A DNA stretch of 64,000 nt from Anabaena minutissima FACHB-250 (GCF_014697125.1 NZ_JACJRG010000022.1:39676-103675); one strand, 5' to 3'. Counted from the stretch's first letter, positions 8,578 through 18,597 are shown. The notes: generated by a model not told the origin, from the letters alone. Translations and numbers: made by a program.

Positions 8578-9630
8578 TTAATTGGTTTCTCCCTTAAACT
8601 GACGTTGGAGTTGTCTAAAAAATTGATACATCTCTGGCAAGCGGCTGTAAATAGCAGCAACTTTGAGATATGTCCTGTGGGGAACAGCCGGAGTCCCCGA
8701 AACAACGTCTCCTGGTGCAACATTATGGAGAACGCCGCTTTGAGCCGAAGCAATTGAGCCATCACCCATTATCGCTTGATTGGCAATTCCGACTTGTCCG
8801 GCTAAAATCACACGATTGCCTAATTTAACTGCTCCAGCCATACCAGTTTGGGCAGCGATCGCACAACCTTTACCAATTTGACAACCATGAGCAATCTGCA
8901 CTAGGTTATCGATTTTGGTATCATATCCTACTCTGGTTTCTCCCACGGCGGGGCGGTCAACGGTCGTATTACAACCTATTTCTACCCGATCTTCTAAGAT
9001 TACATAGCCAGACTGTTCCATTTTGAACCAACCAGTCCGGGTAGGGACAAAGCCAAAACCCTCTGCACCGATGACAGCACCGCTATGAATGACGCAATCT
9101 GCGCCGATTTGGCTACGTTCTTCGATGGTACAGTTAGCGTGTAAGGTGGTGCGATCGCCTATCTTCACATCGGGATAAATGACAACGTTGGGATGAATAA
9201 TCACACTGTCTCCGATTTCTGCTCTTTCCTGAATCACCGCATGGGGACCAATGTAGACATCTTCACCAATTTTGGCTGTGGGATGAATAACGGCTGTAGG
9301 ATGAATGGCTGGGCTGGGAGAGTATGGTTTATAAAATATAGCGATCGCTTTGGCAAACAACAATCTTGGTTGTTTTGTCGCTACCCAAGCTATGCCTCGT
9401 TCTTCTGCTTGAGCTTGTATCGTTTGATCATGAGGCAAAATTAAAGCACTAGCATTTGTTGTGTTGATAAAAGAGGCAAATTTTCCACCTTCTACGTAAC
9501 TTAAAATACCAGTTTTTGCGTCTTCAATGGCCGCTACCCCTATAAGTTCTGGGTCATTATTTTGATTGATGTTCAGACTATGGTCGATGGCGGTGTCACC
9601 AAATTGGTGTATGATTTCGCTGAATTTCAT
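8578..9630 (-). CDS. lpxD: UDP-3-O-acylglucosamine N-acyltransferase
   Basis: A 350-residue enzyme that adds the second, N-linked acyl chain in lipid A biosynthesis. The N-terminal uridine-binding domain (about 1-100, MKFSEIIHQFGD...) is followed by a left-handed beta-helix of hexapeptide repeats (AVIHPTAKIGEDVYIGPHAV through CAIAAQTGMAGAVKLGNRVIL). The catalytic His lies in VQIAHGCQIG. The C-terminal helix (YLKVAAIYSRLPEMYQFFRQLQ) is usual. The frame extends 13 codons upstream to 9669, but ATG 9630 gives the family N-terminus. It is an isolated gene, convergent with the HdrB-like gene. Confidence 0.93.
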   Translation of the reverse strand: MKFSEIIHQFGDTAIDHSLNINQNNDPELIGVAAIEDAKTGILSYVEGGKFASFINTTNASALILPHDQTIQAQAEERGIAWVATKQPRLLFAKAIAIFYKPYSPSPAIHPTAVIHPTAKIGEDVYIGPHAVIQERAEIGDSVIIHPNVVIYPDVKIGDRTTLHANCTIEERSQIGADCVIHSGAVIGAEGFGFVPTRTGWFKMEQSGYVILEDRVEIGCNTTVDRPAVGETRVGYDTKIDNLVQIAHGCQIGKGCAIAAQTGMAGAVKLGNRVILAGQVGIANQAIMGDGSIASAQSGVLHNVAPGDVVSGTPAVPHRTYLKVAAIYSRLPEMYQFFRQLQRQFKGETN

Positions 9631-9769
9631 ATTCGCGTATTTATTTAGTAGTTTTCTCAGTAAAAGCAAGATTATACTATTTCATATCACGTCAGCTTGA
9701 TTGCTGATCTGACTTTTCACGTCATGTGGAAAAGTCCACAAAAAATCTAACTTGCAAACCAGGATTTCA

Positions 9770-9798
9770 AAATCTCTCTTCTGCGAGGAGAGAGATTT
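9770..9798. repeat. Hairpin-forming short repeat
   Basis: AAATCTCTCT pairs with AGAGAGATTT across a 9-base centre (10-bp stem), and is followed by a partial third copy, AGAGAG. It lies upstream of lpxD and downstream of the polysaccharide operon. Similar short hairpins are dispersed in Nostoc genomes. No U-run lies on the strand that would need a terminator. Confidence 0.45.
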
Positions 9799-9921
9799 AG
9801 AGAGAGTTTTTCCAGATTCCGTGAAAAATTAGGATTGCTGATGAAGCCCCAAGAAGCCCACCCCGTGAACATAGTGGGGTTTAATGACTGTTGGAAGCAT
9901 AGCTAATTAATCTTCAATGCT

Positions 9922-10836
9922 TTACTTACCAGATGAAACTAATTTTTTTAATCTTCTAAAATACCTTTTCATAATTCTCATTTTATTAATTAACATAGGA
10001 TTGCCTGATGGAACTTTTGGCATTAAATCTTCTCGCAATACATATACACCATCGTTACTGTCATAGTCTAATTTGGCTGCGGTTTTAATCTTGGCTTGCC
10101 ATTCATCTCCAGATAGTTGCAGATTAGTCATACTTGCACCTTGACTATGGGAGTGAGTTCCTACCATTAATTGAGATTCATGCTTAAAATTCTGACTACC
10201 TCTAGCTCTTGCTAACAGACGGATACTGATCCGTTTTTGTATCTGTTGAGGTGAACGATGTTGATAGTGTTTTAATCTAATCCTAAATGGATATATTGCC
10301 CCAAAATAAGGCCATCCCTGATCTTTATCCCAAACTAAATCCTGGTCATATCTGAAGAAACGCGCCTCTGACCAATTATTCAGATAGTAATGGCACTTTT
10401 GTTCAACTGGTATTTCATCATCATAAATTGACGGTTGCTGACTATAAATTTCTAAATCCTTATCAGTAAAGAAGTACTGAAAACTAGCAGCCCAAACTGC
10501 TTGATATTGCCCTGGTATTTCCCCTAAGAAACTACGCGGATTGTCTATATAAATTTCATCAGCATCTAACCGACACCACCAGTCACCAACTGAACTATTG
10601 GCTCGATAATGATGAAATAGATCAGCCGATAAACCATGATGATATGTGCAATCATCTTGCTTGTAAGGAATGATTTGTTGATGTTTTTGAGACAAGTTTA
10701 AAATCTTTTCCCATGTGCCATCTGTACTACCATTATCCAAAACATATATAAAATCAGACCAGATTATTGCTGATGTGAGTGTTTGCTCAATGATGTCAGC
10801 TTCGTCTTTAACTACACAAATACTATGAATTTTCAT
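9922..10836 (-). CDS. Family 2 glycosyltransferase
   Basis: A 304-residue inverting-type sugar transferase with a GT-A fold. The N-terminus MKIHSICVVKDEADIIEQ and VLDNGSTDGTWE form the nucleotide-binding region, and RLDADEIY (about residue 91) is the DxD-type metal site. The C-terminal 120 residues include basic Arg/Lys clusters but no clear membrane span. It is the last gene of the minus-strand polysaccharide operon, 4 bases after the previous gene, so co-translation is likely. The sugar donor and acceptor cannot be told. Confidence 0.88.
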   Translation of the reverse strand: MKIHSICVVKDEADIIEQTLTSAIIWSDFIYVLDNGSTDGTWEKILNLSQKHQQIIPYKQDDCTYHHGLSADLFHHYRANSSVGDWWCRLDADEIYIDNPRSFLGEIPGQYQAVWAASFQYFFTDKDLEIYSQQPSIYDDEIPVEQKCHYYLNNWSEARFFRYDQDLVWDKDQGWPYFGAIYPFRIRLKHYQHRSPQQIQKRISIRLLARARGSQNFKHESQLMVGTHSHSQGASMTNLQLSGDEWQAKIKTAAKLDYDSNDGVYVLREDLMPKVPSGNPMLINKMRIMKRYFRRLKKLVSSGK

Positions 10837-10840
10837 GACC

Positions 10841-11815
10841 TTACCTCTTAGAAAATCTCATTAGTGCAGAATTGCTGCGCCGTAAACTGTAAAAAATTTG
10901 GATAAATTGTTGATAGCCATTATCCCCTAACCAGTGCATTAATGCGATCGCTACACTGAGACGAATATATTCTTTAGTAAAGATGATCAAAAAATCATGC
11001 TTCAGAGCTTGCTGGCGAAAAACATCTGCTTGTTTATTATCTCTATCTTTACTTTGTAAACATTTCCATGCTAATAACAAATAAAGATTACCATAGCTCC
11101 GCTTTCTGAGATGTAAAAACTCAACTGGAGCAGACTGAAAAGCTTTTTCAAAAATGGTGCGAAAATCGTGTATCAGTTGAGGATAATTCTTAGATTTATT
11201 ATGAGAATGCTGACGGTAGCTAACTAGAGGTTCTCTAATCAAAGCACAAGGATAAACAGCAGCGATTCGCAACCACATATCCCAATCTGGTGCGGCGTCA
11301 ATACTTGCATCAAATACTCCTACTTGCTCAAAGCATTGGCTACGAATCATAGGCACACTACCACATTCAATCAAATTGCGGGCTGTAAATTTATCCCAGA
11401 TATATCCTTCTGCATCCGGTTTGACTATTCTACCTGTAGGCTCACTTTTTTCATTTATATAAGCGACCCAATTGTAAACTAATCCTATTTCTGGATTTGA
11501 TTCCAAAACCCTGATTTGCTTTTCTAATTTAGTCGGCTGCCAAAAATCATCAGCATCCATAAAAGCTATAAACTCACATTGGGAGTGTTTTATACCTGTG
11601 TTTCTTGCTCCTGATGAACCTTGATTTTGTTGACTAACTAATTTAACTCTTGAATCTTTTATTTGAGATACCCATTCAGCAGTTCCATCTGAACTACCAT
11701 CATCAACAATGATTACTTCAAAATCATCAAAAGTTTGATTAAAAAGACATTTGATAGTTTCAGGAAGATAATTTATCGCATTGTAAGCAGGAATTATCAC
11801 AGAAACTTTTGGCAT
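10841..11815 (-). CDS. Family 2 glycosyltransferase
   Basis: A 324-residue GT-A glycosyltransferase. Visible motifs are VSVIIPAYNAINYLPETI and VIIVDDGSSDGTAEW near the N-terminus, FMDADDFW (metal site, about residue 95) and WDMWLRIA near 180, the last being the usual position of the catalytic acid region (ED/WD motif). The rest is helical. It is 19 bases after the O-antigen-ligase-like gene and 4 bases before the next GT2. Role: adds a sugar during assembly of the exopolysaccharide repeat unit, by inference from the operon. Confidence 0.9.
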   Translation of the reverse strand: MPKVSVIIPAYNAINYLPETIKCLFNQTFDDFEVIIVDDGSSDGTAEWVSQIKDSRVKLVSQQNQGSSGARNTGIKHSQCEFIAFMDADDFWQPTKLEKQIRVLESNPEIGLVYNWVAYINEKSEPTGRIVKPDAEGYIWDKFTARNLIECGSVPMIRSQCFEQVGVFDASIDAAPDWDMWLRIAAVYPCALIREPLVSYRQHSHNKSKNYPQLIHDFRTIFEKAFQSAPVEFLHLRKRSYGNLYLLLAWKCLQSKDRDNKQADVFRQQALKHDFLIIFTKEYIRLSVAIALMHWLGDNGYQQFIQIFYSLRRSNSALMRFSKR

Positions 11816-11834
11816 ATTTATAACTCTTATTTTG

Positions 11835-13301
11835 CTAATGAGATAAAGGTGATCTATCCATTTGTTGAGAATTGCCTATTTCATCCCAATCCCAACCTGC
11901 TACTGCTAAAGAAAGCCACCAATAGAACAAAAGAGTAGTGTGCTTCCAGATATTGTCAGTCAACATTCCCAGCAGAATAGCGGTGAAAACAGCCAACAGG
12001 ATAAAGCAAAAGTTCTGTTGTGAGCGATTATTTCTAGCCGCAGACATGAGATTTATAAGGCGATAAACTTGAGATGCCAGAAAAATCAAAAATGTTGTGA
12101 ATCCTACTATTCCTCCCTCCGCTAAGGCTCGGAGATAATCATTATGAGCCTCGTTTTTTAACACAGTTAAGTAGGAAGCTGTATTTAAACCATAACCAAG
12201 TAACGGCGAGTTCTTCCAAGCCTCCCACATAAAATGCCATTGTGCTATTCTCCAGTTAAAACTATTTCCGTCTGTCCAAGATAGTAAAATTGCTCGCCAT
12301 ATCTCTATATCTGGATTTAAAAGTGGTGTATCCGCAAGTGAGCCAAGGCGTTCTCGTCCAAACTCTGTACTCACAAATAAAATTATTACCAATCCTAATA
12401 GTAAAAAGCCACCAATTAAATTGACGAGATTTAATTTAGGTACAATCATTACTAAAACAAAAACAAACAGCATTGCTGTCATAGTTAGAGCTTTGGTACT
12501 AACAAAAAAGAAAGCAAGTAAGCCTAGCAAACATAACCAAGGCCAACGTTTTGGTGTGTTACCTATCTTCCAACAGGTTAGCGCGATAAATAGTAATAAG
12601 AATGTGGCAAATGTAGAAGGATGACCTAAAGTTCCTCTAATACGCGAAGCTGATTCTAATTCCCCAGTATTGACGCTACCTTGAGCTAGGAAGGAAGGTA
12701 GTAATGAAGGGGGTAAGAACATCTGCATTGATGATACTGTCAGGGGAATAACAAGACTCAAGAACAAGGCAGTAATTACTGTTTGAGGTTTCAACTTCCC
12801 CTTAAGTTGCATGACGAGCAGATAAACCATTAACCACGAAAATAAACGTGTCCACTCACGGACACCTTCTAAGAGATATGTCCCATCTAAACCTAGTCCT
12901 CCTAATGGTAATAACACTACCCACATTCCTTGTAGTGCTACCCATCCAGCAAAAAACCACCAAAATCTATCTACTTTGATGGCTTGACTTGTTAATAAAG
13001 AAACAGCTACATATAATAACGCCAAGCCACTTAAACCAACCGCAAAAGCAGATGGAATTTGCTGTGCGGAAAATGTATCTAAAGCACTACGCAAAACTAA
13101 TAAGCCGATTACTGCTTGCTCGAATTTACCAAAAAACCAGACAACAATAGCTACGGCAAATATAGGCAAGCCGATTAACAAGGGGCTAACACCGACTAGA
13201 AACCCTGCTACTATACCAATGGCAATACCTGCTAACCCAACCAAGATTCCCACATGGGAATAACGACTTGAGCGTTTATTAGTCAACATTGTTATCTTCA
13301 C
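11835..13301 (-). CDS. O-antigen ligase / polysaccharide polymerase-like membrane protein
   Basis: A 488-residue polytopic inner-membrane protein with about 11 hydrophobic segments. The Wzy_C-type region carries LLGYGLNTASYL and NEAHNDYLRALAEGG, where the His is a conserved functional residue of O-antigen ligases. In an operon with a Wzc-like kinase and glycosyltransferases it most likely polymerises repeat units (Wzy role) or ligates them. The start ATG overlaps the stop of the Wzc-like gene as ATGA, which implies translational coupling. Polymerase versus ligase cannot be decided from sequence. Confidence 0.85.
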   Translation of the reverse strand: MKITMLTNKRSSRYSHVGILVGLAGIAIGIVAGFLVGVSPLLIGLPIFAVAIVVWFFGKFEQAVIGLLVLRSALDTFSAQQIPSAFAVGLSGLALLYVAVSLLTSQAIKVDRFWWFFAGWVALQGMWVVLLPLGGLGLDGTYLLEGVREWTRLFSWLMVYLLVMQLKGKLKPQTVITALFLSLVIPLTVSSMQMFLPPSLLPSFLAQGSVNTGELESASRIRGTLGHPSTFATFLLLFIALTCWKIGNTPKRWPWLCLLGLLAFFFVSTKALTMTAMLFVFVLVMIVPKLNLVNLIGGFLLLGLVIILFVSTEFGRERLGSLADTPLLNPDIEIWRAILLSWTDGNSFNWRIAQWHFMWEAWKNSPLLGYGLNTASYLTVLKNEAHNDYLRALAEGGIVGFTTFLIFLASQVYRLINLMSAARNNRSQQNFCFILLAVFTAILLGMLTDNIWKHTTLLFYWWLSLAVAGWDWDEIGNSQQMDRSPLSH

Positions 13302-15475
13302 CTCAAATCGTTCTGGGAATTTCTGCTACTACTCCCTAGCAAGTTCAAGCGTCTCAAAGGCCTAGATAGGAAGGATTGGTTCTCATCAATGGGATAGCGA
13401 TAATATTTTTCTGTCTCAGTTTCCATCCCATTTATCACTACTCCCAGAATCGGTATCCGGTTTTGATTGAGTTCTGCTACTGCTCTTTGCAATGATTCTT
13501 TAAGTGTGACACTGGGGCGTGTAGTCATGATGACGCCATCACTATATTGACTGAGGGTGGAAGCATCAGCACAAACCCCCAGAGGAGGTGTGTCTATAAT
13601 AACTAGATCATAGTGTAACGCGGCTTCGGCTACTAGAGACTTCATTGCTTTTGACTCCAGCAACTGCGAAGGTCTACCATGTAGTTCACCACAAGTTAAA
13701 ACAAAAAGGTTCTCAATATCTGTTGACTGTGCAGCACTTAGTAGTGTTCTATTCCCATTGAGGACATCGGTAATTCCTGGCTTGGGAGGTAAGTTAAACA
13801 GTGTATGCTGTACAGGTCTACGCAAATCGGCATCAATTATGAGTGTGCGGCGAGATAGCATGGCTGCAACAGCACCTAAGTGCGACACCACAACTGATTT
13901 ACCTTCTCCAGAGATGGTACTGCTCACCACGACAATCTGCAATTTATCACTGCTACGAAATTCTAGATTTTTGAGGAGCATCCGGTAAGGCTCAACTAAG
14001 CCTACATCGTCTAAGAATTTTTCGGCTGGTTCGAGGGTGAGCTTGGTAGCAGGGAGACGTGGTAAAACTCCCAACAGTGGTAACTTCAGTAGCTCCTCTG
14101 CGTCTGCAACATCGTAGAGTCTGTTATCCATTAACTCTAATAGCAGCACTATCCCAGTAGCTAGAATGCTACCAAAGAACATAGCGATAACTAACACAAC
14201 CGATCGCTTGGGATAAGCGTAAGCAGTTGGGGCTTGGGCTATTTCGATGATTCTGAGATTACTTACCTTTTGTGCTTCCGCAATCCGTGCTTCTTCTAGC
14301 TTGCTTTGTAGCAATTTCAAAGACTCGGCCGCTTCCTCTCGTTGGCGGGTGAGCATGGTGAGTGGTTGTTGTCTGAGAGGCAATATTGTTAAACGAGCCT
14401 GGAGGTTAGTTCTCATAGACTGGACTGCTCGGAGCTTGTTTTCAACTGCTAGACGCTCAACTTCGTTATTGATTAGCTGGGTGGTAAGATTTTGACTGAT
14501 TTGATCAGATGCAACGTCAGCAGAAGAAGCGGTTTGATTTGCTGGTGATACCCGCGCCACTTCCTCGCCATACAAAGTCCGAATCTGATCTCGCTGTCCT
14601 AGTAGGGATACAACTCTGGGGTGATTATCTGTAAACTGTAAACGAGCTTCTATGAGTTGAGTTTCTAATTGGGTTAATTTAGCTCTTAAGGCTTTGAGTT
14701 GTTCGTCTTGACCGCTACGTACTGATGTATAGGCGTTATTGATATTTTTAGTAGCAGTAAGTTTTCTTAGGGAATCATCCCGCGATCGCGCTTCTTGTAC
14801 TTGAGCTAATAATATCCGTTCTTGGTCTTCTAGATTCGCTAAACTCTCTACTAAGCTCCGAGTTTGGTCGGTATCTGCAATCACACCACTTTGCTGTCTA
14901 TATTTAGACTCCGCCACTTCTGCTTTTTGTAAGCGATTACGAGCTACTGGCACTTCTTTTTCTAAAAATTGCCTGACTTTAGTCGCTTCTGAGCTAATCG
15001 CTTGAATATTTTCCTCAACCATCGCTTGGGAAACAGCATTTAGCACTTCAGCCGCAAACTCAGGATTTTGGTTGTAATAGCTCACTTCCAGAATGTTAGT
15101 AGCTGGTACAATGCTGACTTTTAATGAGGAAGTGATATCTGTAGTTTTTAGATCAATTGGATTGGCACTATTTTTATTTTGGGAAACAAGTTTCTTTATC
15201 GCCTTATCCAAAACAGCCTGTGATTTCACTAACTCTGCTTGATCTGCTAGGGGGTTGCTACTACGTCCTACAACTGAAGGTTGTGTCAGATCACGTCCTA
15301 ATTCTGAAACGCTGACACCTTTAGCATCAACCATCAATCTTGCTGATGTTTCATAAAAACGCGGAGTTACAGCCAGGTAAGCAACTGATGCGCCAATCAC
15401 AGCCGCTAAGGTAGACAAAGCTGGCAAACCTCTGCGTCGTAATACTGCTAATAAGGTTGAAATACCTTTTCCCAT
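13298..15475 (-). CDS. Wzc-type polysaccharide co-polymerase / tyrosine kinase
   Basis: A 725-residue bacterial tyrosine-kinase-type protein controlling exopolysaccharide chain length and export. The N-terminal Wzz region follows a membrane segment at about 18-36 (LSTLAAVIGASVAYLAV). Residues about 165-400 are long coiled coils. A second membrane segment lies at about 428-446. The cytosolic kinase domain has Walker A SSTISGEGKSVVV (about 517-529), Walker A' IIDADLRRP and Walker B LVIIDTPPLGVCADAS. The C-terminal tail has only a few Tyr (EKYYRYP), fewer than enteric Wzc proteins. It overlaps the polymerase-like gene by 4 bases. Confidence 0.92.
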   Translation of the reverse strand: MGKGISTLLAVLRRRGLPALSTLAAVIGASVAYLAVTPRFYETSARLMVDAKGVSVSELGRDLTQPSVVGRSSNPLADQAELVKSQAVLDKAIKKLVSQNKNSANPIDLKTTDITSSLKVSIVPATNILEVSYYNQNPEFAAEVLNAVSQAMVEENIQAISSEATKVRQFLEKEVPVARNRLQKAEVAESKYRQQSGVIADTDQTRSLVESLANLEDQERILLAQVQEARSRDDSLRKLTATKNINNAYTSVRSGQDEQLKALRAKLTQLETQLIEARLQFTDNHPRVVSLLGQRDQIRTLYGEEVARVSPANQTASSADVASDQISQNLTTQLINNEVERLAVENKLRAVQSMRTNLQARLTILPLRQQPLTMLTRQREEAAESLKLLQSKLEEARIAEAQKVSNLRIIEIAQAPTAYAYPKRSVVLVIAMFFGSILATGIVLLLELMDNRLYDVADAEELLKLPLLGVLPRLPATKLTLEPAEKFLDDVGLVEPYRMLLKNLEFRSSDKLQIVVVSSTISGEGKSVVVSHLGAVAAMLSRRTLIIDADLRRPVQHTLFNLPPKPGITDVLNGNRTLLSAAQSTDIENLFVLTCGELHGRPSQLLESKAMKSLVAEAALHYDLVIIDTPPLGVCADASTLSQYSDGVIMTTRPSVTLKESLQRAVAELNQNRIPILGVVINGMETETEKYYRYPIDENQSFLSRPLRRLNLLGSSSRNSQNDLR

Positions 15476-15627
15476 TACCTATACCTTGATTTCTTTCAGA
15501 TCGGACTATCCAACTTGGATACAGTATTAAAAAATATTAACTACTCGGTATCATAACTGATGACAACGGCACTCAATACAAACTAATTACTTTTAAAGAG
15601 TCGGTTTTTAGATATGATTGGGGTTGC

Positions 15628-16827
15628 CTATTTCTTAGTTCCTACTTTAGCTAGATCCATATCGTTGTTTTCTGGCTGCAACCTACTCGAAATTTCCGAA
15701 GAGTTCAAAACTTGTGTATATAGTTGCAATATTTCTGATGTAATATGATCCCAACTGTAGTTGAGATTGACATGATTTTGTGCTTTCTTGGCTATGGGGG
15801 CTAGTTTTTCTGGGTAACGCAACGCCCAGTCTAAGACAGAAATACAAGAGTCTAAGTTGCCAGCTTTAAATAGTGTTCCTCGCTCTTCCCCTAGTAGTTG
15901 TTGATGAGGTGGAATATCACTACCTACAACCGGGATACCTTCTCGCATAGCTTCTAGCATCGATAAAGGTAATCCCTCTAAGTCAGAAGGCAGAACAAAC
16001 AAACCTGCGCCTCGGACAATTTCCCACAGACGAGAACCTCTAAGTTCCCCTGCGAAGACTATATTTCTTTGACGGGCAATTTTTTCTAGTAGTTGGCTAG
16101 TAAATGTTTTCGTATCACTGACACCCCCAGCCAAAACTAGTTTCCATCCTCTTGGGTTGAGCGCACTAAAAGCTTCAACTAACAAATCAGGACGTTTTTC
16201 TGGTACGAGTCTGCCTAAAAACAGAATATAACGTCCTTTTTCCAGCCCTAGGCTAGTACCATAGTGAAAATTGGGGTCTGAATAACCATAACTTGCTGGA
16301 GCTGTGGGAATATAAACCGTTTCTTTGCCATATGTTTGCAAAAAGTATGTTTGCAGTGATTTTGATACCACCATCATGCCGTGGCTAAAGCGAACAGATG
16401 CCTTTTCTCCTAATTGAATCAGCCTCGTAGACAGACTCCCCCACTTAGCTCTTTGCCAGTCTAAACCGTGACAGGTAACTACGATTTTTGACGAGTTAGC
16501 AATCCTAGGTATGCAGGTAAACAAAGCTGGGCCGAGGGCATGAAAATGGATAATATCATATTTCTGCCCAGTGGCGGCGATCGCTCCCATCGCTGAAGTA
16601 ACTAGAGCATCCAAACCATAATAGTAGTCCAACCCTGGGAAAGAAATGACTCGCACCCCTCGAAAATCATAATTTTCCCCCCCCAAATTCTCTGTGTAAG
16701 ATGAGCGAGCAAATAAATCTACAGTGTGTCCCTGTGACACCATCCGAGGATAAATTTCTGCACAATAATGTTCAATACCACCCTGTTTTGGTGGTATACC
16801 TTTTGCACCAATTACTGCAACTTTCAT
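15628..16827 (-). CDS. Family 4 glycosyltransferase
   Basis: A 399-residue GT-B retaining glycosyltransferase. The N-terminal domain starts MKVAVIGAKGIPPKQGGIEHYCAE, with a glycine-rich loop that is typical of GT4 enzymes. The C-terminal domain has ILFLGRLVPEKRPDLLVEAF and the donor-binding motif LPSDLEGLPLSMLEAM, whose E-x7-E spacing binds the nucleotide sugar. It lies in the polysaccharide operon 152 bases upstream of the Wzc-like gene. The sugar is unknown. Confidence 0.9.
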   Translation of the reverse strand: MKVAVIGAKGIPPKQGGIEHYCAEIYPRMVSQGHTVDLFARSSYTENLGGENYDFRGVRVISFPGLDYYYGLDALVTSAMGAIAATGQKYDIIHFHALGPALFTCIPRIANSSKIVVTCHGLDWQRAKWGSLSTRLIQLGEKASVRFSHGMMVVSKSLQTYFLQTYGKETVYIPTAPASYGYSDPNFHYGTSLGLEKGRYILFLGRLVPEKRPDLLVEAFSALNPRGWKLVLAGGVSDTKTFTSQLLEKIARQRNIVFAGELRGSRLWEIVRGAGLFVLPSDLEGLPLSMLEAMREGIPVVGSDIPPHQQLLGEERGTLFKAGNLDSCISVLDWALRYPEKLAPIAKKAQNHVNLNYSWDHITSEILQLYTQVLNSSEISSRLQPENNDMDLAKVGTKK

Positions 16828-16924
16828 AATTAATTAGCCCTGACGAACGAGATGATTAATAGCGAACACACACAAAAAGAAAATAGGGAATTGGGCTTTC
16901 TAGTCTGAGAGAATCAGGCTTTTA

Positions 16925-18142
16925 TTAGCGGCTAGCTGTGACTAAATATTTTGTTTCCCAACTTTGCCACATTTTTTTATACACTTCATTGATTACGGTA
17001 CTGGCAGCATAAGGTTGGGCTGTACGTACACAGGCAGAAACTGGATAACTTCCTGGATTCATCACTACTTGACGTAGAGCATTAGCAATGCAGTCTGGAG
17101 TCCTTTCTTCGCAAACAATACCACTATCAGACGAGAGTAATTTTGGAGTTTCACCCGCTTGAGTAGTTACGATGGGTATACCGCAAGCCAGAGCCTCAAG
17201 CACCACAAAAGGCAACCCCTCAAAAGCACTACTCAGCACCAACGCATGGCACACACGATGTAAATCAGCTAGTTCCTTTTGCTTGACTGCTCCTAGCATT
17301 GTCACCCGCCCTGCCAATCCTAGCCGGGCAATCTCAGCACGGATTGGCTCGGCTAACTCACCATTACCTGCCATTAATAGATGAATGTTGGAGTTGTCTA
17401 AAGCCGCTATGGAACGGATTAGGAGGATGGGATCTTTTTGGGGATGTAAACGACCTGCAAACATAATAAAGCGGGTGTTGTCATCTAATCCCCAGCGCAT
17501 AGCCAGTTCGCGTCTCCCCTGTTCTCGTTTATCTGGTGATAAGGGGTAAAAAATTTCTTCGTCAAAGGTATTCTTAAGAAAAGCTACCCGCTCTCGCAAG
17601 TTGGGGTATCGCTGTTGATAAAGTTTCATGGACTCTGTGTTGCAAGAGTAGATTTGATGAAACTGATCCACCAACATCTTTTCTAAGGCAAAATAAGCAG
17701 AGGGAAACTTTCTCCAGAGAATTGCGTTTTTATCATCCTTTGCCGCAATCTGGGCTTGAATGTCATTTTGAATAAATAGAGTCTTTTCTCCCTGCCAATG
17801 ACGCGTCACTATGGTTGGTTCTATCCTATAAAAGTGCATAAAATCTGAAGCGTAATTACGCCCAACCAAAGCGGCCGTATATTTAATAGTTGTCGGGATC
17901 AGACCTCTGAAATCGTCGTTCTCTATTAAACATAGGGGTAAAAAACTAATTTCTCTGCCGACGAATTCTTTTTGTTGCCACTTACCTAGAACTTGAGAGC
18001 GATCGCTTGCTGTCCCTACAAGTCGCACTTCAAACTCTCTAGGAGCATACTTGATAAATGTGTTGATTAGTGTCTGAATTCCTCCTATCGAAGTGTACCA
18101 GGGATTGAACTGGTAAAAAATCGTTAGAACTGGTTTACGCAT
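16925..18142 (-). CDS. Family 4 glycosyltransferase
   Basis: A 405-residue GT-B glycosyltransferase and probable first gene of the polysaccharide operon. The N-terminus LTIFYQFNPWYTSIGGIQTLINTFI has the GGI-type acceptor loop. The C-terminal half has IMFAGRLHPQKDPILLI and LSSAFEGLPFVVLEALACGIP, the latter with the E-x7-E donor site. Its sequence differs clearly from the GT4 next door, so they likely add different sugars. The 439-base upstream gap should contain the operon promoter. Confidence 0.9.
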   Translation of the reverse strand: MRKPVLTIFYQFNPWYTSIGGIQTLINTFIKYAPREFEVRLVGTASDRSQVLGKWQQKEFVGREISFLPLCLIENDDFRGLIPTTIKYTAALVGRNYASDFMHFYRIEPTIVTRHWQGEKTLFIQNDIQAQIAAKDDKNAILWRKFPSAYFALEKMLVDQFHQIYSCNTESMKLYQQRYPNLRERVAFLKNTFDEEIFYPLSPDKREQGRRELAMRWGLDDNTRFIMFAGRLHPQKDPILLIRSIAALDNSNIHLLMAGNGELAEPIRAEIARLGLAGRVTMLGAVKQKELADLHRVCHALVLSSAFEGLPFVVLEALACGIPIVTTQAGETPKLLSSDSGIVCEERTPDCIANALRQVVMNPGSYPVSACVRTAQPYAASTVINEVYKKMWQSWETKYLVTASR

Positions 18143-18581
18143 TACTCACACCATAAGGGAACTTTGCTGCATACAAAGTCAGAATTGACGAATATAGAAG
18201 AAATACTGAAATTTAGCCGTATTTTATGCAACAAACGTACTGAAACATACACAGCCCTATCGTAGTATCTCTATGTTGAAAAGTCACTTTATCGTTAAAG
18301 TCTTCACCAAACTTTTACATTGGGGACAAAAAAATCTTTGGCGAAAAACTTCATAATTTTATAACTACTATCTATGAACCCTTTACTACATCAATTCATG
18401 AAGATATCCGTAGTTATTATGAAGGTACTTTAAAGTAGCTTCATGATAACTTTATGAAGAAATAGGGAACAGGTGACAGGTGACAGGGAGCAGGGGGAGA
18501 AAAATACAATGCCCACCCACCCACTCACTACTCACTCACTACTCACTACTCACTACTCACTACTCAGCACTCAGCACTCCC
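18143..18581. other. Gap upstream of the polysaccharide operon: AT-rich region then repeat composite
   Basis: Bases 18143-18460 are AT-rich with no gene. The direct repeats TTCATGAAGATATC / TTCATGATAACTTTATGAAG at 18395-18460 could be part of a control region, but this is not supported further. From 18470 to 18597 lies a heptad composite: CAGGTGA units, then GCAGGGGGAGAAAAATACAA, then GCCCACCCACCC, then ACTCACT/ACTCAGC units. Confidence 0.6.
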
Positions 18582-18597
18582 TCACTCAGCACTCATC
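18470..18597 (-). repeat. Composite heptad array running into a gene end
   Basis: Read on the minus strand, the order is GAGTGCT/GAGTAGT heptads, a GGGCATTGTATTTTTCTCCC linker, and then CACCTGT heptads. The same order occurs on the + strand at 36116-36415, and its latter part at 29622-29751. The first heptads overlap the last codons and stop of the flavoprotein gene ending at 18582. Confidence 0.85.
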
